Assembly: GCA_027422505.1 (NCBI GenBank)
Contig: JAPQWV010000306.1
Location: 186,001 to 250,000 of the forward strand
Length of the DNA: 64,000 nucleotides
Source: Craterostigma plantagineum
Lineage: Eukaryota > Streptophyta > Magnoliopsida > Lamiales > Linderniaceae
Direction: 5' to 3'
Of this stretch, positions 58,803-64,000 are shown in pieces. Both the position numbers and the translations under genes were made by a program. Under the pieces are notes generated by a model that had not been told where the DNA came from, did not search any database, and worked only from the letters and a program-made list of their open reading frames with translations. Within the stretch, counting starts at the first letter, position 1. The number at the start of each line of letters is the position of its first letter.

Positions 58803-61108
58803 TGTAATACCCGCAAATGAATACATGAAATTAGGATATAATTAACCCGATAGATGTACGAATTAATGAAGTTCATATCCGAACGGATCAAAAGCCGAAT
58901 GAGAAACTGGGCCAAATTAATATTCGACCCAATTAATCGTGGCCCAACTCAACAGAATTTAATAAATAAAATAGTACAAATTAGTGTGGGAGCATCTGGA
59001 GGCCCAATTTGGAGCAAGTAAAGTAATAAATAAATTCGGCCCAATTAAAAGTGGTATCTAAAGCTAATAATATTAGGACCCAAGTGAATAAGTTCGAAAG
59101 GCCCAAGATAATTTTCATGTTGCCCAACTAAGTGGAAAATGGTCCAATGAATAATTTAGACCAACTTAGTATTAGAAGTCCAACTAAATAATCAAGTCCA
59201 ATAAATAATTTAGGCCAAGTATAATTAGAGCCCAAGTAAATGAGTTAAGAAGGCCCAAATGAAGATATATGCATATAAGAATAATAAGTTGGTCCAATTA
59301 AAATTAATATAAGGAGTAATGGATATTGAAAATAATAAGGCCCAAGTAGGATTCTTATCTTTGGCCCAAACTCTTATAAATAACTTTAGCAAGAAAGCTC
59401 CCTAAATGGTGGGATATTTCGTCCATACTAGTCCCATCACTCATCCCAAAGATAAATATCTATTAAAACCTTCAACTCATTAACCAAGAACCCATCGAAC
59501 CATTAAAAGAGAGGGAGAGACCGTGGGAAAAACCGACCGAAGAAGAAGCCAAGTCGTCGAGTGAGACCGAGAGATTTTTAGCAACGCCATCACTCCCAAG
59601 ATACTTGAATCGAAGCTTAAGTGCAAGAAGAAGGAGAAACCAAATAAGGAAGAGAGATCGACGATAGAAGAAACGAAGAAGACGAAGTGGAGTGACAATT
59701 TTCGGCAAGCTCATCTCAACCCAAACCATTTAACCTAGCTTAAGGAAGTGAGGTAGGCTCTTAAAAACTCAGATTGGAATGATTTTCAGTGGTTCGAACC
59801 TTAGTATCCATGTTTGAGTGTGTATCCCCGTATGAGCTTCCATGTCCGTTTTGAAATCCAAAGTATGTGTTTAAATCTGTTTTTTTTCGTATGCATTGAT
59901 AATATGAGGTTTTGGGGATCTATTTGAAGATTTGGGGATTTGAATGTTTAGGGTTTGTGGAGATATGTACGTTTATGTGCTAGAGAATCCACTGTGAAAT
60001 GTGAATGCGAAATTTAAGGTATGGAGTTTTTGGTTCTTTGGCTTGGTAGCTTAGAGTTGGAGTTAGAAAATTTTAAATGAAGTATTGGGGATTTGGGGGT
60101 TTCGAATTTTACTCCCCATGCTAGATTAGGTGATTTTACATGGGTATATATATTACGTTAGGAACCCAACATATGGGTTTGCATCTAAGCTCTTAATATG
60201 ACCTTGAGTATTTGAAGTTACGGGAATTGTTTTAAAGGTATTAATGTTCGATTGTTAGGGTGTCTTGTTGAAATATATTTGCCTCATGTAAATTGGGCGA
60301 GTTTTAGTTTCGGATGGATCCTAGAAGCGGGCGAACCCTAGTTTAGGGCCAAATCGGGCGAACCATTAGTGTCGGGCGAATTCTTGGTTGGGTTTTAAAC
60401 TTAGTTTTTAGCTGTAAGAGTTCTAGAGTGGAAATAGGAATTTAAGTGAATTATAGAACTATAGATCGTAGGCTAAGGAGACTTCACGAATTTGGAGATG
60501 ATTTGTGGGTCGTTAAGTAGTGTGTGGGTTAGAGACTTTCGTGAATTTTGGGTTAGGATCGAAGCTTTCGACAATCGAACCTTTGTAGTGACACTTTAGG
60601 AAAAGTGCGTCGCGGGCCCTGAGTGATACTAGTATGAGTACTAGGAGCATTGGCGCGGATTGCCTTTGCGAGTGTTATATGCATCGGCGCGGATTGCCTT
60701 TGCGAGTGTTATATGCATCGACGCGGATTGTCGTTGCGGGGGAGTGTCACGTGCATACATGCATGATTTATGCTTACTGAGCCTCGGTGGCTCATTCCTT
60801 ATGTTGTGTGTTGTAGGTACGATAGGTCGGACGTTGCGTAACGTCTCGACTAACGCAAGCTGACGGCGGTACTCCACGGGCTTTTGAGGGCAAGGCTGTA
60901 CATGGATGACGACCTGTGGAGCGATGTTAGGATGTGTTAGTTATCGTAATAGTTTTTGGGGCTTCGGCCTTTGTATGACTAGACAATGTAGATTGCGTCT
61001 CGTCGTAATATATTTATTTTTGGAAAAAGTTTTTGTAAATTGGGTCTTCCGCGGCTTGCGCAGCGGAAATCCGCCGCTAATTAGTATTAGAAAGTGAGGG
61101 TCGCCACA
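58803..61108 (+). repeat. Array LTR 2 (shared between two units)
   Basis: 2306 bp. It differs from LTR 1 at about 7-8 positions. It serves as the 3' LTR of unit 1 and the 5' LTR of unit 2. Confidence 0.95.
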
Positions 61109-61110
61109 GG

Positions 61111-61122
61111 TGGTATCAGAGC
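61111..61122 (+). promoter_or_regulatory. Primer binding site, array unit 2
   Basis: TGGTATCAGAGC, exact, two bases after LTR 2. Confidence 0.92.
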
Positions 61123-61253
61123 TTAGGATATAGGTTCTGTAGACTGTCCATGTACAGCCGCTCAAAAGCGTGGAGGATCAGCCTTGCCTGTAAGTATGTT
61201 TGATGTGATTATGTGTTTACAATAACGTGCCTACTTGCTTGACTGATTTTAGA

Positions 61254-61379
61254 ATGACTAGCATAAATAGAAAATTTCTTGGCGAGTCAAGTCGTGGGGT
61301 TGCAACCGAGCTCCATGTGAATGAACATGACTCGGTGCTCCATACGGAAACTGATCCAAGATCAAACGGATCGGATTAG
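61254..61379 (+). pseudogene. Truncated gag start, array unit 2
   Basis: Same 41-codon remnant as at 57224, ending at the same TAG. The identical break in both units shows the decay came before the duplication. Confidence 0.6.
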
Positions 61380-62832
61380 TGAACTTAAGGATCGAGTTAA
61401 TGAGTTTAAGGATCTGATCTATAAGCTTGTTCGAACCTCATAAATTCTTGCACTATGAATGTGCGACAATTATAGGGAAAAGAAAGTGAATGAACAATTA
61501 GAGCGAGCAGTTAAAAAAGAGATTCGACTTTTCAAATATCCTAAATTACAAACAAGGCCGAATCCGTGGGGAATTAATCTATCTACTCGAGGGAATTAAC
61601 TTCTCCACTCGAGCTCCAAGTTCTATTCCGCAATGCCTGTAGTGTGGATGCTCAATCTAAACTAGGGGATACATAAATTCCTTCCACGAAAATGACGAGC
61701 TTTCAAAATATGAAGACGTATTTGATTTCCGTAGGAAAGATCATATGTTTCAGTTACCGAGAGGAGTAATATCGGTTTTGCGGGTAAGAGTAGCCCAAAT
61801 AGAATTATCGACATTTGAGCTAAATATTTCGTAATTCCTTCGACAAATTGTGAATCTTTTCTCGCATCCATGCTTAGACGGAGGAATTGCCTCAGTCTTA
61901 ACTGAAATCGTGCTAGTAGCTAATGAAAGCGCTGATGTACGTCCCAATGATCTCCTGGGGCTACACTTGATCAATTCGCAATCAAACTATATTCTATCTT
62001 CATCAAATGATCTTATCTACTGAAATACGATGTTGAAACCACATTTCACTTCTTTCGCCACAACAAGCCTAAACCCAACAACACCAGAGTAGAACCCTGT
62101 GCCCAATCCTTCTGCACATCCTGAGAGACATCCATGTTCCCTATCAGAGTGGCGCAGCGAAGGCGTGCTGGACGCTAGTGATTTTCAACCTATGTCTGGG
62201 TATAGCTATTTTCATTAGCTCCTTAGGGCAATACAGATCGGCATACATGTGCCCTATCGAGAAATGACTGTTAGAATCCAAGACGACAAGGGCGACCTTA
62301 TGTTAACCCTTATATTCTTGTTTCCCTTCATTCTACTTCGATGGCGTGTTTTACTTTCTTGAACTCTTGTACGCCATGAAACATGTATTTTCGGACTTCT
62401 AGAAAGGGAGGTTAGGCAGATCTTTTAAGCGGGGAGCATGTTATAGACTAGCTATAGGTTTTCCACCCCGTATTGAAATATAGGATAAACCATGACTCGG
62501 CCATCGATAGATGTTCACTCTCCAATAATCGTAGATCAGGAGTGATTCTAAGAGGGAAGGATAATTTTCGATCTAAGAGTATCAACCCAAGTAGAAAAGT
62601 TACGAAGAACTTCGATCCTTTGTCCTCGGAATAGAAATGCAGACCATAAAGAATGATTCTATTTTCATAAGAGTTCGTTCTTTTCAAATTCATCCAGTAA
62701 GGATCTTCTCTAAGAGCTAGTAGGTGATTATCTACCACCTAACCAAACCAACTCACTCCCCTACCGATCGTTACCCCGAATTATCTCAATGGGCGGAATT
62801 TCGGGGACGAAATTCTTTTAAGGAGGGGAGGA

Positions 62833-64000
62833 TGTAATACCCGCAAATGAATACATGAAATTAGGATATAATTAACCCGATAGATGTACGAATTAATGAA
62901 GTTCATATTCGAACGGATCAAAAGCCGAATGAGAAACTGGGCCAAATTAATATTCGACCCAATTAATCGTGGCCCAACTCAACAGAATTTAATAAATAAA
63001 ATAGTACAAATTAGTGTGGGAGCATCTGGAGGCCCAATTTGGAGCAAGTAAAGTAATAAATAAATTCGGCCTAATTAAAAGTGGTATCTAAAGCTAATAA
63101 TATTAGGACCCAAGTGAATAAGTTCGAAAGGCCCAAGATAATTTTCATGTTCCCCAACTAAGTGGAAAATGGTCCAATGAATAATTTAGACCAACTTAGT
63201 ATTAGAAGTCCAACTAAATAATCAAGTCCAATAAATAATTTAGGCCAAGTATAATTAGAGCCCAAGTAAATGAGTTAAGAAGGCCCAAATGAAGATATAT
63301 GCATATAAGAATAATAAGTTGGTCCAATTAAAATTAATATAAGGAGTAATGGATATTGAAAATAATAAGGCCCAAGTAGGATTCTTATCTTTGGCCCAAA
63401 CTCTTATAAATAACTTTAGCAAGAAAGCTCCCTAAATGGTGGGATATTTCGTCCATACTAGTCCCATCACTCATCCCAAAGATAAATATCTATTAAAACC
63501 TTCAACTCATTAACCAAGAACCCATCGAACCATTAAAAGAGAGGGAGAGACCGTGGGAAAAACCGACCAAAGAAGAAGCCAAGTCGTCGAGTGAGACCGA
63601 GAGATTTTTAGCAACGCCATCACTCCCAAGATACTTGAATCGAAGCTTAAGTGCAAGAAGAATGAGAAACCAAATAAAGAAGAGAGATCGACGATAGAAG
63701 AAACGAAGAAGACGAAGTGGAGTGACGATTTTCGGCAAGCTCATCTCAACCCAAACCATTTAACCTAGCTTAAGGAAGTGAGGTAGGCTCTTAAAAACTC
63801 AGATTGGAACGATTTTCAGTGGTTCGAACCTTAGTATCCATGTTTGAGTGTGTATCCCCGTATGAGCTTCCATGTCCGTTTTGAAATCCAAAGTATGTGT
63901 TTAAATCTGTTTTTTTTCGTATGCTTTGATAATATGAGGTTTTGGGGATCTATTTGAAGATTTGGGGATTTGAATGTTTAGGGTTTGTGGAGATATATAC
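62833..64000 (+). repeat. Array LTR 3, cut by the window end
   Basis: First 1168 bp of a third LTR. About ten differences from LTR 2, more than separate LTR 1 and LTR 2; at two of these LTR 3 agrees with LTR 1 (GACCAAAG, GTGACGATT). Confidence 0.93.

Larger units (their letters stand above)
61109..62832 (+). other. Internal region 2 of the array
   Basis: 1724 bp. It differs from internal region 1 at about five positions, one of them a 2-bp indel near 61188. Polypurine tract at 62816-62832. The same gag remnant lies at 61254-61379. Confidence 0.9.
54770..64000 (+). mobile_element. Tandem array of a non-autonomous Tekay derivative (LARD-like)
   Basis: Three LTRs (54770, 58803, 62833) and two internal regions (57077-58802, 61109-62832) run head to tail with a 4.03-kb period and share LTRs. 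Each LTR-internal join has an initiator-Met primer site, and each internal-LTR join has a polypurine tract. Neighbouring copies are more than 99% identical. The internal region has only gag and zinc-knuckle remnants and the extreme 3' end of pol (RYPELSQWAEF), so proteins must come from a related autonomous element. The array continues beyond the window. Unequal recombination between LTRs is the likely origin. Confidence 0.95.

Overview
This window is nuclear DNA from a flowering plant, most likely a eudicot. It is a transposon-rich block with no intact host gene that I can recognise. The evidence is Ty1/copia and Ty3/gypsy elements of plant type, initiator-Met tRNA primer sites, a plant-style Helitron ending in a hairpin plus CTAG, a captured fragment of eIF3e, and GT-AG introns. 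No species can be named from sequence alone. I see no tRNA, rRNA or CRISPR array.

Layout. (1) 1-1784 is the 3' part of a gypsy LTR on the + strand. (2) 2461-11783 is a complete but decayed copia element on the - strand, with LTRs of 2.1-2.4 kb and a near-perfect 5-bp target duplication. (3) 11967 to about 12220 is a gypsy LTR scrap on the - strand. (4) About 12.2 kb to 27178 is a large decayed Helitron on the + strand. It holds a broken Rep-helicase gene, a Ulp1-like (C48) cysteine protease pseudogene, an eIF3e N-terminal fragment, and a 3' hairpin ending in CTAG. Two solo LTRs were inserted later, each with a perfect target duplication: a copia LTR at 18448-20859 (ATAAG), which splits the Ulp1-like gene, and a gypsy LTR at 22628-25463 (AAGGG). 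(5) 27179-32310 is AT-rich DNA without a recognised gene. It contains a gene-like inverted duplication and a fold-back structure enclosing an array of GGGACCC/GGGTCCC motifs. (6) 32311-53065 is a Tat/Retand-type gypsy element with 694-bp LTRs and TSD AAAAG. It carries gag-PR-RT-RH-archaeal-type RH-INT, a 50-bp minisatellite and an antisense gene of the Transposase_28 type. (7) A Tekay/Del-type chromovirus (36693-46069, TSD GGCAT) is nested inside its RT-RNase H. (8) 54770 to the window end is a head-to-tail array of a non-autonomous Tekay derivative: LTR-internal-LTR-internal-LTR, with a 4.03-kb period and copies more than 99% identical.

Relative ages by eye: the outer Tat LTRs differ at about 20 sites in 694 bp (near 3%). 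The LTRs of the nested chromovirus differ by roughly 1-1.5% outside indels, as expected for a later insertion. The copia LTRs are much more diverged. The tandem array is youngest.

Most unusual features: each gypsy LTR family has amplified its own short CG-containing motif in U3 (for example about 14 copies of the palindrome TTCGCGAA in 0.85 kb). A 78-bp piece of the Ulp1-like region has been copied without change into that palindrome array, flanked by TGAG on both sides. Every coding region checked is broken, so any current activity would have to be supplied in trans.
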